From Porphyromonadaceae bacterium CG2_30_38_12 (lineage in GTDB: Bacteria > Bacteroidota > Bacteroidia > Bacteroidales > Paludibacteraceae): a DNA stretch of 49,426 nt. Position 1 is the stretch's first letter. Each line of letters starts with the position of its first letter. Shown here piece by piece: positions 7,885 through 17,388 of the stretch. Under the pieces are notes generated by a model. That model did no database searches. It saw only the letters and a list, made by a program, of their open reading frames with translations, and was not told where the DNA came from. A program made the position numbers and the translations under genes. Location of the stretch: the NCBI GenBank assembly GCA_001873635.1, contig MNZK01000106.1, forward strand, positions 1 to 49,426, read 5' to 3'.

Positions 7885-9435
7885 TCAAAACGGCGATTCG
7901 TTATTGTTTCCGGCTAAAAAACCATTGTTTTGGGGTAGTGATTTCTCACCCTTATCGTAAAAAGTATCGCCGCCGCTAAAGTCATTCAATTTGGATGAAA
8001 TGGTTTGATAACCGGCAAAATTATCTTCATCGGTTACATCATCTTTATTCAAAAATTTCGCGTACGTGTTTTTGAATTTGAGTTGCACATCGCCCGTAGC
8101 CCCATTACGGTGCTTGGCAACAATTATTTCGGCAATTCCAAGCAACGAATTTCCCTGAGGATCTTCCATAATTTTGTAATATTCAGGGCGGTGAATAAAG
8201 CATACCATGTCGGCATCTTGCTCAATGGCTCCCGATTCGCGCAAGTCGGACAGTTGTGGGCGCTTACCTTCGTGTCCGGTTCGTCCTTCCACGCCACGAT
8301 TAAGCTGCGAGAGTGCAATGATGGGGATATCGAGCTCTTTTGCCAATCCTTTAAGCGAACGTGATATGATACTCACTTCCTGCTCACGACTACCAAAACT
8401 CATCCCACTGGCGTTCATCAACTGCAAATAATCAATAATCAGGCACTGCACTTTGTGCTCTTTCACTAATCGCCGCGCTTTGCTTCGCAGCTCAAACACC
8501 GAAAGACTTGGCGTATCGTCCACATATACAGGCGCATCAAGCAACAGGTTAATATCTTTATCAAACTTCTCCCATTCGTACTTATCCAATTGTCCGTTTT
8601 TTATTTTTTCGCCTTCGAGTTGGCAAACGTTCATGATAAGGCGATTAACCAACTGCACATTCGACATTTCAAGCGAAAACACAGCCACCGGAGAATTATA
8701 GTCCACAGCCATATTTTTTGCCATGGACAAAATAAAGGCAGTTTTCCCCATTGCCGGACGCGCAGCAATAATAATTAAATCGGATCGTTGCCAGCCGGAA
8801 GTAATTTTATCTAAGGCATGGAAACCACTCGGTACACCACTGGCTCCTTGCTTGGTAGCAGCAATCATCATGCGGTTACGAGCCTCAGTTATCACCGGAT
8901 TAATCTGCGTAACATCTTTTTTCTGACTATTTTGCGACAGCTCAAAGAGCATTCCTTCAGCTTCTTGCATCAAATCATCCACATCCGTTTTATCGTCGAA
9001 AGCTTTCGATTGTATTTCGCTCGACACGCGAATTAACTCGCGGGCAAGGTATTTTTGAACAATGATTCGAGCGTGGTATTCTAAGTGTGCTGCCGACGAC
9101 ACTTTGGCAGTTAGCAGGGTTACGTAATAGGCTCCACCCACATCGTCGATATTGCCATTTTTTCGGAGTTGTTCCGTAACCGTATGCATATCAATAGGTT
9201 CCTGATGCAACGCCAAGGTCATAATCGCTTCAAAAATACGTTGATGCGTTGTTTTGTAAAAACAATCAGGTTTCAGTATTTCCGACACCATGGAGTAGGC
9301 ATCTTTTTCGAGCATGATAGCTCCCAGCACAGCTTCTTCTAATTCGGGAGCTTGTGGTGGTAATTTACCATATTCATTGGCAGGAACAGGAATTGCTCCC
9401 GTATTTTTTTTGGAATAATTACGTTTTTCGGCCAT
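7885..9435 (-). CDS. dnaB: replicative DNA helicase DnaB
   Basis: Hexameric helicase that unwinds DNA at the replication fork. The 516-residue protein has the N-terminal primase-interacting domain (about 25-130; PPQAPELEEAVLGAIM) and a RecA-like C-terminal domain with Walker A ARPAMGKT (about 225-232), an SREQEVSIISRSLKGLAKEL helix and LSQLNRGVEGR, then DLRESGAIEQDAD. No intein is present. It is convergent with the DUF190-like gene and has its own promoter. Confidence 0.96.
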   Translation of the reverse strand: MAEKRNYSKKNTGAIPVPANEYGKLPPQAPELEEAVLGAIMLEKDAYSMVSEILKPDCFYKTTHQRIFEAIMTLALHQEPIDMHTVTEQLRKNGNIDDVGGAYYVTLLTAKVSSAAHLEYHARIIVQKYLARELIRVSSEIQSKAFDDKTDVDDLMQEAEGMLFELSQNSQKKDVTQINPVITEARNRMMIAATKQGASGVPSGFHALDKITSGWQRSDLIIIAARPAMGKTAFILSMAKNMAVDYNSPVAVFSLEMSNVQLVNRLIMNVCQLEGEKIKNGQLDKYEWEKFDKDINLLLDAPVYVDDTPSLSVFELRSKARRLVKEHKVQCLIIDYLQLMNASGMSFGSREQEVSIISRSLKGLAKELDIPIIALSQLNRGVEGRTGHEGKRPQLSDLRESGAIEQDADMVCFIHRPEYYKIMEDPQGNSLLGIAEIIVAKHRNGATGDVQLKFKNTYAKFLNKDDVTDEDNFAGYQTISSKLNDFSGGDTFYDKGEKSLPQNNGFLAGNNNESPF

Positions 9436-9473
9436 ACTTATCTGAATGTTTGCATCTATTTTTTTTGGGATGT

Positions 9474-9481
9474 CAAAAGTA
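9474..9481 (-). promoter_or_regulatory. dnaB promoter, -7 element
   Basis: TACTTTTG on the minus strand, 39 bases upstream of the dnaB ATG. A second match, TAGTTTTG, lies directly behind it at 9482-9489. Confidence 0.55.
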
Positions 9482-9504
9482 CAAAACTATTTTTGATTCA
9501 CCAT

Positions 9505-9529
9505 TAAAAAAGTTTCAACAACATGTTGA
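9505..9529 (-). terminator. weak terminator after the methyltransferase
   Basis: On the minus strand a short hairpin (TCAACA/TGTTGA arms at 9515-9520 and 9524-9529) is followed by a T-run at 9505-9510. The stem is only 6 bp. Confidence 0.35.
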
Positions 9530-9534
9530 TAAGT

Positions 9535-10248
9535 CTAAAAAATACTAGTAAGTCGTTGGTTAGCAAGTTGGCAATACTCCGCATCGAGTTCAAAGCCAAT
9601 GAAATTGCGCCCTAACATTTTGGCTGCAACAGCCGTACTTCCCGAACCCATGAATGGGTCGAGCACCACATCGCCTTTGTTACTACTAATTTCGATAAAT
9701 GGGAGGCAAACCTTGAGCGGTTTTTGCGTTTTATGCTTGGTGCGTTCTTTTCCCATACAGATTGGCGTTTGGATAAAATTATGCATTTCATTCACTGGCT
9801 TGTGATTCCATGTTTTGGGTGTTCCTTTGGAAAAATGTACTAACATTTCCATGCTGTTGGCATACATTTTACGGGTATAGATGGCGGGAAAAGGATTTGT
9901 TTTGTGCCAATGAATTACTTTCCGAAACTGGAAACCTACACGTTCAACCATCCGGTTGAGGTAAGAAACAAAATCGTCGCCACACCACACATAGCCTGCC
10001 GCTCCAGGCTTACACACGCGGAAGCATTCCTGCAGCACATCCTCGATAAAATGCAAATACGCATCTTCCGATTGAAAACCATCAAAAGCAAACTCGGTAA
10101 CCACATCTTTGTGGTTTTTAAGCCCTTGAATATTTTGTGCACGATATTGGTAGTAAGGAGGATCGGTAAAAAGCAGATCAACCGACTCGTCGGGGAGCAA
10201 TCGCAAACCTTCGAGGCAGGATTGATTGTAAATCACATTCAGTTTCAT
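9535..10248 (-). CDS. orphan site-specific DNA methyltransferase (N6-adenine or N4-cytosine)
   Basis: SAM-dependent DNA aminomethyltransferase of 237 residues. The catalytic motif DPPY (29-32) comes before the SAM-binding motif DPFMGSGST (about 196-204), which is the order of the beta group. The conserved FIGFELDAEYCQLANQR tail completes the fold. No restriction endonuclease or specificity gene is nearby, so it is an orphan. It starts 2 bases after the PspC-domain gene, so it looks like the last gene of the ATP synthase/fmt transcript. Target sequence unknown. A phage-like or regulatory role (as with Dam/CcrM) is conceivable but unsupported. Confidence 0.88.
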   Translation of the reverse strand: MKLNVIYNQSCLEGLRLLPDESVDLLFTDPPYYQYRAQNIQGLKNHKDVVTEFAFDGFQSEDAYLHFIEDVLQECFRVCKPGAAGYVWCGDDFVSYLNRMVERVGFQFRKVIHWHKTNPFPAIYTRKMYANSMEMLVHFSKGTPKTWNHKPVNEMHNFIQTPICMGKERTKHKTQKPLKVCLPFIEISSNKGDVVLDPFMGSGSTAVAAKMLGRNFIGFELDAEYCQLANQRLTSIF

Positions 10249-10250
10249 GC

Positions 10251-10442
10251 CTAATTATCAGGATGAGGCATTACAAACATCAAAATAAGATAGATCAATA
10301 AGCCAGGAAAAGCTGCTGATAATATTGACACCAAGACATAAGCCACACGCACCAAGGTAACATCTAATTTGAAATACTCAGCAATACCAGCGCATACACC
10401 AGCAATCATTTTATTGTACGAACGACGAAGTTTTTTTTCCAT
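10251..10442 (-). CDS. PspC domain membrane protein
   Basis: A 63-residue PspC-domain protein: the N-terminal block KLRRSYNKMIAGVCAGIAEY and then KLDVTLVRVAYV are the family signature, followed by one long hydrophobic segment (about 34-58, PGLLIYLILMFVMP). Known relatives respond to envelope stress or help anchor phage-shock proteins. No pspA or pspB is present here. It lies between fmt (23-base gap) and the methyltransferase (2-base gap) on the same strand. Confidence 0.88.
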   Translation of the reverse strand: MEKKLRRSYNKMIAGVCAGIAEYFKLDVTLVRVAYVLVSILSAAFPGLLIYLILMFVMPHPDN

Positions 10443-10465
10443 ATTGGTAGTTATAAAAATGAATT

Positions 10466-11401
10466 TTATTTTATTCCACGAAGAAAATCAGCCACATCCA
10501 TGCGTTTCTTTGCTGGAGCTTGTATGGATTTTAAACGCAAAAAACCGTTGAATAATGCAATTTTAATATATGTTTTCCCATCAGTGAAAACACTTCCCAC
10601 CAGGTCGTTATGTGTTACTAATTCTTTTTCAGCAGCATAAACCTTCAAAAAAAGCAATTCGGAATTGGGCGACAACTGCATATTTATATGCGCAGTAGGG
10701 TAAGGCGAAAGCCCGCGAACGAAATTGAAATTCTCTTCAACGGATTTGTGAATGTCAATAGCACAGTTTTCTTTAAAAATTTTCGGTGCCGTTTTCAGTT
10801 CAATATCCTCGATTACAAATTGAGACTGGTCAATCGCATTTATTTTATGATCACGTAGCAAATCAATGGTTTGGCAAACCATCTTAGCTCCCAACACCAT
10901 GAGCTTATCGTGAATGGAACCCGCATCATCTGATTCTAAAATAGGAATGCTGCGTTGTAAAATAATTTTTCCAGTATCAATTTCGTGTGTCAGAAAAAAA
11001 GTTGTAGCACCGGTTTGGGTTTCGCCCTGCATGATGGCGTAATTGATGGGTGCAGCACCACGATACTGTGGCAATAGTGAAGCATGCAAGTTGAAAGTGC
11101 CTAATGGAGGCATATTCCATACTAACTCGGGTAGCATGCGAAATGCCACAACAACCTGCACGTCGGCTCGCCACGATTTGAGAGCGTTTAAAAAACCCTG
11201 ATCTTTGAGTTTTTCGGGCTGCAACAGAGGCAGCTGTTTCTCCAAGGCATATTGTTTTACGGGCGAAAATTGAATTTTATGTCCACGTCCGGCAGGCTTG
11301 TCGGGCATGGTAACAACTCCCACAACTTGGTAGTTATTCTCGACTAAAGTCTTGAGACTTTCCACCGCAAAATCAGGTGTTCCCATAAACACAATGCGCA
11401 T
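10466..11401 (-). CDS. fmt: methionyl-tRNA formyltransferase
   Basis: Formylates initiator Met-tRNA using 10-formyl-tetrahydrofolate. The 311-residue protein begins with MRIVFMGTPDFAVESL and carries the formyltransferase signature NLHASLLPQYRGAAPIN (104-120), including the catalytic Asn and His. A C-terminal Fmt domain follows (about 205-311). The length is normal. It starts 12 bases after atpG, so it may be read from the ATP synthase transcript. The usual partner def is not adjacent. Confidence 0.95.
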   Translation of the reverse strand: MRIVFMGTPDFAVESLKTLVENNYQVVGVVTMPDKPAGRGHKIQFSPVKQYALEKQLPLLQPEKLKDQGFLNALKSWRADVQVVVAFRMLPELVWNMPPLGTFNLHASLLPQYRGAAPINYAIMQGETQTGATTFFLTHEIDTGKIILQRSIPILESDDAGSIHDKLMVLGAKMVCQTIDLLRDHKINAIDQSQFVIEDIELKTAPKIFKENCAIDIHKSVEENFNFVRGLSPYPTAHINMQLSPNSELLFLKVYAAEKELVTHNDLVGSVFTDGKTYIKIALFNGFLRLKSIQAPAKKRMDVADFLRGIK

Positions 11402-11413
11402 AGGATTCAGATT

Positions 11414-12271
11414 TTATTTAAACGAAGCACCCACAATATCCAACAATTCGTTGGTGATGGATTGCTGTCTGGATTTGTTGTACTGAAGCGACAATTCTTG
11501 AAGCAAATCGCCTGCATTGTCGGTTGCAATTTGCATAGCCATTGTTCGAGCAGCATGTTCGGAAGCGTATGCCTCGAGGGCTGCACCAAACACACGCAAG
11601 CGCAACACCATAGGAATCAAAGCCTCTATCACTTCACTGCGCGATGGTTCGATAATGTAATCGGACTGAATGCCTTTTGTATCGGATACGCCCAAATCAA
11701 CAGGTAAAAATGTATCCGCCACCAATTGCTGCGAGCCTTTACTGGCGTAATGGTAGTAAATCATTTTAACTCGATCGATTTCCTTGTTCAAGAAAAGCTG
11801 CATTATGCTGTCTGCCAGGGCAGCAACCTCATCAAAGGTTGGGTTGTTGGCAATGTGTTGGTAGTCTCCTGCACATTCCAAACCCAATTTGACACATGCT
11901 TGCATAGCTTTTTTGCCCACCGGATACACAATGACATCCTCTTTCCGAACGTCGCGATGCGTTTTGATAGATTGCTGTAAGCGTTTGATCAAATTTGCAT
12001 TATAGCTACCACACAAAGATGAATTGGAGGCAAAAACAAGCACAGCAACATGTTTAATATCACGAATTTGAGCATAAGGCGAAGGTGTATCTAATTCATT
12101 TTGCAAATAGTTTTCCAGTATCTTATTCATCCCTTGTTTGTAGGGCAAAAAATTAGCTACAGCCCGCTCAGCTTTGCGAAGCTTAGCCGACGAGACCATT
12201 TTCATTGCCGATGTAATCTTTTCGGTAGATTTAACGGACTGAATGCGTGATTTTATTTCTTTTAATGACAT
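11414..12271 (-). CDS. atpG: F1Fo-ATP synthase gamma subunit
   Basis: Central stalk of F1. The 285-residue protein starts with the conserved SLKEIKSRIQSVKSTEKITSAM-type N-terminal helix (shown here in part) and ends with the paired C-terminal helix (ATDNAGDLLQELSLQYNKSRQ). It is the last ATP synthase gene, 24 bases after atpA and 12 bases before fmt. Confidence 0.95.
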   Translation of the reverse strand: MSLKEIKSRIQSVKSTEKITSAMKMVSSAKLRKAERAVANFLPYKQGMNKILENYLQNELDTPSPYAQIRDIKHVAVLVFASNSSLCGSYNANLIKRLQQSIKTHRDVRKEDVIVYPVGKKAMQACVKLGLECAGDYQHIANNPTFDEVAALADSIMQLFLNKEIDRVKMIYYHYASKGSQQLVADTFLPVDLGVSDTKGIQSDYIIEPSRSEVIEALIPMVLRLRVFGAALEAYASEHAARTMAMQIATDNAGDLLQELSLQYNKSRQQSITNELLDIVGASFK

Positions 12272-12295
12272 GTGTGGATAAGTTATGCTTCAATG

Positions 12296-13876
12296 TTACA
12301 AGCTCTTCACAATTTGGTCGGCAACCTTTTCAATTGTTTGCATAATGGCATCGTTGATAGTGCCTGCCTTGATAGGCTCCAACACATCATCTTTGTATTT
12401 CAAATCAAGCAACTCCAAAAATTTTGATTGAAAAGTTTCCACTTTTTCAATAGCTAAATTTTTGAGCAAACCTTTTGTGCCGCAGTAAAGCACAGCCACT
12501 TGATGTTCGACTGACATGGGTGAGTGAAGTGCCTGAACAAGTAATTTGGTGTTTTTCTGACCTTTATTGATGGTCATAGCCGTAACCGGATCCATATCGC
12601 CACCAAATTTGGTAAAAGCCTCTAATTCACGAAATTGAGCTTGGTCAATTTTGAGTGTCCCCGCCACCTTTTTCATAGGCTTTATTTGTGCATTGCCACC
12701 CACACGCGAAACAGAAATTCCGACGTTGACAGCTGGACGATTGCCCTGATTGAACAAATCGGTATCCAAAAATATCTGACCATCGGTAATGGAGATAACA
12801 TTGGTAGGAATATAAGCAGAGACATCGCCAGCCTGCGTTTCAATAACAGGCAATGCCGTGAGCGAACCACCGCCTTTTACTTTCCCTATGAGGCTCGCGG
12901 GCAAGTCGTTCATTTGCTCAGCAACTTCCTGACGCTGAATGATTTTAGCAGCACGTTCCAACAGGCGGGAATGCAAGTAAAAAATATCACCAGGATAAGC
13001 CTCACGACCCGAAGGGCGACGCAAGATAAGCGAAACTTCACGATAAGCCACAGCTTGCTTGGATAAATCGTCGTAAACGACTAAGGCATGACGACCTGTA
13101 TCGCGGAAATATTCGCCAATAGCAGCACCCGCAAAGGGCGCATAATACTGCAAAGCAGCAGGGTCAGAGGCAGTAGCGGCAATTACCACCGTATATTGCA
13201 AAGCACCATGTTCCTGCAAGGTATTCACGATAGAGGCTACCGTAGAACCTTTTTGCCCAATGGCAACATAAATACAAAAAACAGGATTGCCAGCATCAAA
13301 AAACTCTTTTTGATTAATGATGGTATCGATGGCAATAGTTGTTTTACCAGTCTGACGGTCGCCAATGATTAATTCGCGCTGACCACGACCAATTGGAATC
13401 ATGGCGTCGATAGCTTTTAATCCCGTTTGTAAAGGTTCGTTCACGGGCTGCCGAAAAATTACTCCGGGAGCTTTACGTTCCAACGGCATTTCGATTTTTT
13501 CACCACCTATAGCACCTTTACCATCAATAGGTTCACCCAAGGGATTGATAACGCGCCCTAACATACTTTCGCTCACCATAATAGAGGCAACTCGCTTGGT
13601 ACGTTTCACAGTAAAACCTTCTTTAATTTCGCTGGTAGGTCCCAGCAAAACAGCGCCAACATTATCTTCCTCTAAATTCATTACAATGGCTTTCATGCCA
13701 TTTTCGAACTCAAGCAATTCGTTTGCTTCTGCTTTATTAAGTCCGTAAATGCGCACCACACCATCGCCAACTTGCAGCACCGTTCCTACTTCGTCGAACT
13801 GCACAGAGGTATCAATACCTTCGAGTTGCATGCGCAACAGTTCGGAGACTTCGCTAACTTTTATTGTATCTGACAT
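12296..13876 (-). CDS. atpA: F1Fo-ATP synthase alpha subunit
   Basis: Non-catalytic nucleotide-binding F1 subunit, 526 residues. The P-loop GDRQTGKT is at about 171-178, with family blocks PIGRGQREL before it and the ATPase alpha/beta signature [11 protein letters not shown] further on. Length is slightly above the E. coli protein, as usual for Bacteroidetes. Gaps to atpH and atpG are 8 and 24 bases. Confidence 0.97.
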   Translation of the reverse strand: MSDTIKVSEVSELLRMQLEGIDTSVQFDEVGTVLQVGDGVVRIYGLNKAEANELLEFENGMKAIVMNLEEDNVGAVLLGPTSEIKEGFTVKRTKRVASIMVSESMLGRVINPLGEPIDGKGAIGGEKIEMPLERKAPGVIFRQPVNEPLQTGLKAIDAMIPIGRGQRELIIGDRQTGKTTIAIDTIINQKEFFDAGNPVFCIYVAIGQKGSTVASIVNTLQEHGALQYTVVIAATASDPAALQYYAPFAGAAIGEYFRDTGRHALVVYDDLSKQAVAYREVSLILRRPSGREAYPGDIFYLHSRLLERAAKIIQRQEVAEQMNDLPASLIGKVKGGGSLTALPVIETQAGDVSAYIPTNVISITDGQIFLDTDLFNQGNRPAVNVGISVSRVGGNAQIKPMKKVAGTLKIDQAQFRELEAFTKFGGDMDPVTAMTINKGQKNTKLLVQALHSPMSVEHQVAVLYCGTKGLLKNLAIEKVETFQSKFLELLDLKYKDDVLEPIKAGTINDAIMQTIEKVADQIVKSL

Positions 13877-13884
13877 AATTTTTT

Positions 13885-14421
13885 CTAAAAATTCAATTCA
13901 TTTTTTATCGTTTGCAACTGTCTTTTCATACTGGCATCCCAGCGTGTGTTGTCAATTTCGAGCATAAAACCGCCCAAAATAGCTGGGTCAATCACCTTCT
14001 CAATTTCTAACTGACCTTGATTTCGGCTTTCAATAATAGCTATAAGTTGCTTCTCAGTAAGCGCATCTACAGCATAAGCCGTTGTTAATTTACCTGAAAA
14101 AATATTTTTTTCGGCACGATACAAATCAGCAAACTTAAGCATCATACTATGCAGGTAAGCCTCCCTACCATTAGCAAGCACTAAGGAAACAAACCGTTCA
14201 AAAGCAGCACTTTGAGCGGGCTTTGTAGCCGTTAAAATTAGCTGCCTTTTTTTGTCGGTAGTGAGCATCGGATGTTCCAAAGCTGCACGCAGTTTCGGAA
14301 ATTGCACAAAATTAGCAGCAACACTCTTCGCAATGGCATACACCTCCTCTAACTGATTTTCTTTTTTAGCAAACCCGAGTAGGGCAGCTGCATAGCGCGT
14401 TGCAATCATTCCATTATTCAT
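13885..14421 (-). CDS. atpH: F1Fo-ATP synthase delta subunit
   Basis: Peripheral-stalk subunit linking F1 to subunit b. The 178-residue protein has the family start ([21 protein letters not shown]) and the typical end, with [20 protein letters not shown] near the C terminus. It sits 9 bases after atpF and 8 before atpA. Confidence 0.93.
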   Translation of the reverse strand: MNNGMIATRYAAALLGFAKKENQLEEVYAIAKSVAANFVQFPKLRAALEHPMLTTDKKRQLILTATKPAQSAAFERFVSLVLANGREAYLHSMMLKFADLYRAEKNIFSGKLTTAYAVDALTEKQLIAIIESRNQGQLEIEKVIDPAILGGFMLEIDNTRWDASMKRQLQTIKNELNF

Positions 14422-14430
14422 ACGTATCGC

Positions 14431-14931
14431 TTAGGATTTAGAAATGTTGATTTCATCCAATAAGCGCTGAATCATTCTTTGCTGCTCGTCCTTTTCTCCT
14501 AATTTGCTACGCATGACTTTTTCGGCAATCTGTACAGAGAGCGAAGATACTTGCTTACGAATATCGCGCAATGCCTCCTCTTTTTCTTGCTGAATGCTTA
14601 CGTGAGCCTCCTCAATAACCTTATCGGCTTCGGTCATGGCAGCCGTGCGAGCATCTTGAATGATTTTCTCCCTCAACTGTGCTGCTTCAGCCAAAATTTG
14701 CTGTTGGCTTTTGCGTGCATCTGCCACAATTTGAGCACCTTCTGATTTAACAAGATCAAGTTCAGTACGTGCTTTCTCGGCCATCAATAAGGATTCCTCG
14801 ATGTATGCTTTGCGCTCTTCGACCATTTTGAGAATAACCGGAAAACCAAATTTGGCAAGTACAAATACAACTGTACCAAACGAAAGCAACATCCAGAAGA
14901 GTAATCCTGAATCGGGTGTTAATAGAGACAT
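14431..14931 (-). CDS. atpF: F1Fo-ATP synthase b subunit
   Basis: Peripheral stalk of Fo. The 166-residue protein has one N-terminal membrane segment (about 9-28), then a long charged helix (RKAYIEESLLMAEKARTEL onward) expected to dimerise as a coiled coil. Only one b-type gene is present, so the stalk is probably a b homodimer. Confidence 0.94.
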   Translation of the reverse strand: MSLLTPDSGLLFWMLLSFGTVVFVLAKFGFPVILKMVEERKAYIEESLLMAEKARTELDLVKSEGAQIVADARKSQQQILAEAAQLREKIIQDARTAAMTEADKVIEEAHVSIQQEKEEALRDIRKQVSSLSVQIAEKVMRSKLGEKDEQQRMIQRLLDEINISKS

Positions 14932-14937
14932 ACTCGC

Positions 14938-15189
<252 letters not shown>

Positions 15190-15248
15190 TTAGTTGTTTT
15201 TTTAATTAACCTCATTTCCATAAAAAGAAATTGAAGATCGTAGTTGTA

Positions 15249-15275
15249 ATTATTATTATTATTATTATTATTATT
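15249..15275. repeat. (ATT)9 microsatellite between atpB and atpE
   Basis: Nine perfect tandem ATT units on the plus strand (AAT on the coding strand) begin 12 bases past the atpB stop and lie about 60 bases before the atpE start, in the leader between the two genes. Confidence 0.95.
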
Positions 15276-15286
15276 TTGTCTTTATA

Positions 15287-16384
15287 TTATTCCCCATTCG
15301 TTTTTAGTGGTTTATGATGTGGTTCGATACGTGCCAAGCCAATAAACACTGCCGATAGCATGGTGAAAATATACGCTTGAATATAGGCAACCAATAATTC
15401 AACAAATGAAATGAAAATGCTGAAAATGACCGATACCACAGTCATGCTTGTATTCATAACTGGACCCAAACTAACCGTTACGAAAACTAATGCTGTAAGC
15501 CCTAACACAATGGAATGCCCAGCCATCATATTGGCAAAAAGACGTATCATCAATGCAAAAGGTTTTGTAAAAATACCTACTAATTCGATTAAAGGCATCA
15601 TTGGAAATGGTGCTTTGAGCCATAAAGGTACATCAGGCCAAAGTATTTCGCGCCAATACTCTTTTGAACCAGAAAAATTCACAATAAGAAATGTGCAAAC
15701 CGCCAAAACAAAAGTGATAGCAATGTTACCTGTAACGTTGGCACCTCCGGGGAAAATAGGTATTAAACCCAGAATATTATTTATGAATATAAAAAAGAAA
15801 ACTGTCAGTAAATAAGGCGCATAGCGTTTGTAGTCTTTCCCAACACAGGGTTTTATTATGTCGTCGTTTACATTCATAATAAACATTTCCATAAAAGCCA
15901 CAAAACCTTTGTTGGCACCAATACCTGTTCGACGATACGATTTAGCAACGCTTAAGATAATGATTATCAGCAGCAAGCTGCTGAATAACAACGAAAATAC
16001 ATTTTTTGTAATGGAAATGTCAAAAGGACGGATTTCGGAGCCATCGGCTTGTAGCTCAATAATTTTTCCTTTATATTTACCTTCGTGTGCAATTGTAAAT
16101 CCCTCATAGACAGCATCGTGATGAAAAGCCAATGATAAAAAAACATGCCAGCCAGAAGTGCTACTATACAAAATCACAGGCAGTGGAATGGAAATAGGAT
16201 ACTCGCCAATTTTAGTAACATGCCATTCGTACGAATCGCTGATATGCTCCAAGATAAACTCCCTTACATTTAATTGTTCCTTGTTGGCTTGTTCACTTGC
16301 AACTTGATGCTCATTAACAGCCGCATAGCACAGCGAGAAAGCAGCAAAGAGCAATACGATTACTATATTTAAAAATTTATTCAT
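15287..16384 (-). CDS. atpB: F1Fo-ATP synthase a subunit
   Basis: Stator proton channel of Fo, 365 residues. An N-terminal signal-like segment (about 5-22, ending CYAA) and a periplasmic region of roughly 100 residues precede the conserved membrane domain; this long N terminus is common in Bacteroidetes. The essential arginine is in LMIRLFANMMAGH (about R281), and the last helices read SFVELLVAYIQAYIFTML. orf135 ends 6 bases upstream. Confidence 0.94.
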   Translation of the reverse strand: MNKFLNIVIVLLFAAFSLCYAAVNEHQVASEQANKEQLNVREFILEHISDSYEWHVTKIGEYPISIPLPVILYSSTSGWHVFLSLAFHHDAVYEGFTIAHEGKYKGKIIELQADGSEIRPFDISITKNVFSLLFSSLLLIIIILSVAKSYRRTGIGANKGFVAFMEMFIMNVNDDIIKPCVGKDYKRYAPYLLTVFFFIFINNILGLIPIFPGGANVTGNIAITFVLAVCTFLIVNFSGSKEYWREILWPDVPLWLKAPFPMMPLIELVGIFTKPFALMIRLFANMMAGHSIVLGLTALVFVTVSLGPVMNTSMTVVSVIFSIFISFVELLVAYIQAYIFTMLSAVFIGLARIEPHHKPLKTNGE

Positions 16385-16390
16385 GCTTGA

Positions 16391-16798
16391 TTATAGCTTT
16401 TCTAATAGCTTTTCTTTTTTTAATTGTTTTTCGAAACTGCGAAAAATAAGCGTTTCCAGCACTGTAAGTACCAAATAGTAACCTCCAAAAACAAGTATGA
16501 ACGTTTTAGACTTTTGGTTGAATGCAAGTATAAATACGAAAGCAAGTATTCCGAACAAAACTAATTTCACAAGATGCATCAACAAATACAAACGAGCAAT
16601 TTTCTGCGGCTTTTTAGTGTCAATTTTATGCAACGACAAAATTAAAACAAAACCATAGAAAAAAAACAGAATTGGTATTAACACATAACCGTGAAAAACA
16701 AGGTTTTGATAATGCTTTAATATTCCCCAGACTGTCCAGCCCAACCCAAACGAAATCAAGGTAAGTATTACAAGTTGCTTGTTTCGAAGTTGCTCCAT
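16391..16798 (-). CDS. membrane protein in the ATP synthase operon (AtpI-like position)
   Basis: An unnamed 135-residue protein with four hydrophobic segments (about 10-30, 38-56, 70-92 and 99-118) and a lysine-rich C-terminal tail. It lies between atpC (4-base gap) and atpB (6-base gap). Position and topology recall the AtpI-type assembly factors found before atpB in many bacteria, but no clear AtpI motif was recognised. Role in c-ring or a-subunit assembly is inference. Confidence 0.7.
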   Translation of the reverse strand: MEQLRNKQLVILTLISFGLGWTVWGILKHYQNLVFHGYVLIPILFFFYGFVLILSLHKIDTKKPQKIARLYLLMHLVKLVLFGILAFVFILAFNQKSKTFILVFGGYYLVLTVLETLIFRSFEKQLKKEKLLEKL

Positions 16799-16802
16799 CT
16801 TT

Positions 16803-17048
16803 TTATTTCACACTGTTTTCTACACATACTGTAACCTTGTTGGCACTCACTTCGGCAAAGCCGCCATCAATAGCCAGTTCACTTTGACCAGCACTGTTTT
16901 TGTAAACTAAAACGCCTTTAGATAAAACAGATATAAGTGGCGCATGATTTTCCAACAAAGTAAAAGCCCCTAACTTCCCAGGTAATGTTACCAATGTAAC
17001 TTCACCTGTGAAATAAGTTTTTTCGGGAGATATTATTTCGAGTTTCAT
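16803..17048 (-). CDS. atpC: F1Fo-ATP synthase epsilon subunit (short form)
   Basis: 81-residue epsilon subunit that begins MKLEIISPEKTYFTGEVTLVTLPGKLGAFTL-like in its N-terminal beta-sandwich, with VTLPGKLGAF and NHAPLISVL as signature. It lacks the C-terminal two-helix domain that inhibits ATP hydrolysis in longer homologues, as is usual for Bacteroidetes. It is separated from atpD by about 575 bases containing a decayed toxin-antitoxin module, where relatives have a short gap. Confidence 0.92.
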   Translation of the reverse strand: MKLEIISPEKTYFTGEVTLVTLPGKLGAFTLLENHAPLISVLSKGVLVYKNSAGQSELAIDGGFAEVSANKVTVCVENSVK

Positions 17049-17082
17049 TAATCAGTACCTATTGAGATATTTTGTACATACT

Positions 17083-17388
17083 TTATATTCTTTCATTCCA
17101 AATTTCTGGATTTCTACGTGAATGGAAAATTGCGATTACTTGTATCGCGGTTTTTGTAATTCGATAGTAAACTAAAAAAGGAAACCTTTTTACTACATAT
17201 TTTCTAACATCTATTATGAATTATAGGAAAAGATGTAGGATTTTGTTTGATAATCTCAAAACAAATATTCATTTGTTAAAAAAAATGTCAGCAACTTTGG
17301 AGCTATCTACGTAATAAAAATTAAATGAATTATCAAAGTCATCAATTGCCTCTTCAGACAATTCAATATTAAACAATTTTTTCTTCAT
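17083..17388 (-). pseudogene. ParE/RelE-superfamily toxin remnant
   Basis: Starting at the ATG at 17388 the frame reads MKKKLFNIELSEEAIDDF and then about 20 further plausible residues before a TGA at 17269-17271. From there a toxin-like segment continues in the -1 frame (FEIIKQNPTSFPII). The original frame resumes near 17211 with DVRKYVVKRFPFLVYYRI and ends with VIAIFHSRRNPEIW and a TAA at 17083. The NPxxFP and RRFPFxVYY...FHxRRxPxxW patterns are typical of ParE-family toxins. Two compensating one-base indels, one in an A-run, therefore break the gene. It overlaps the antitoxin frame by 20 bases, the usual arrangement. Confidence 0.85.

Noticed and set aside
12635-13748. Long plus-strand reading frames opposite atpA
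   Set aside because: They are antisense shadows of a well-conserved gene, with no start signals or motifs of their own.
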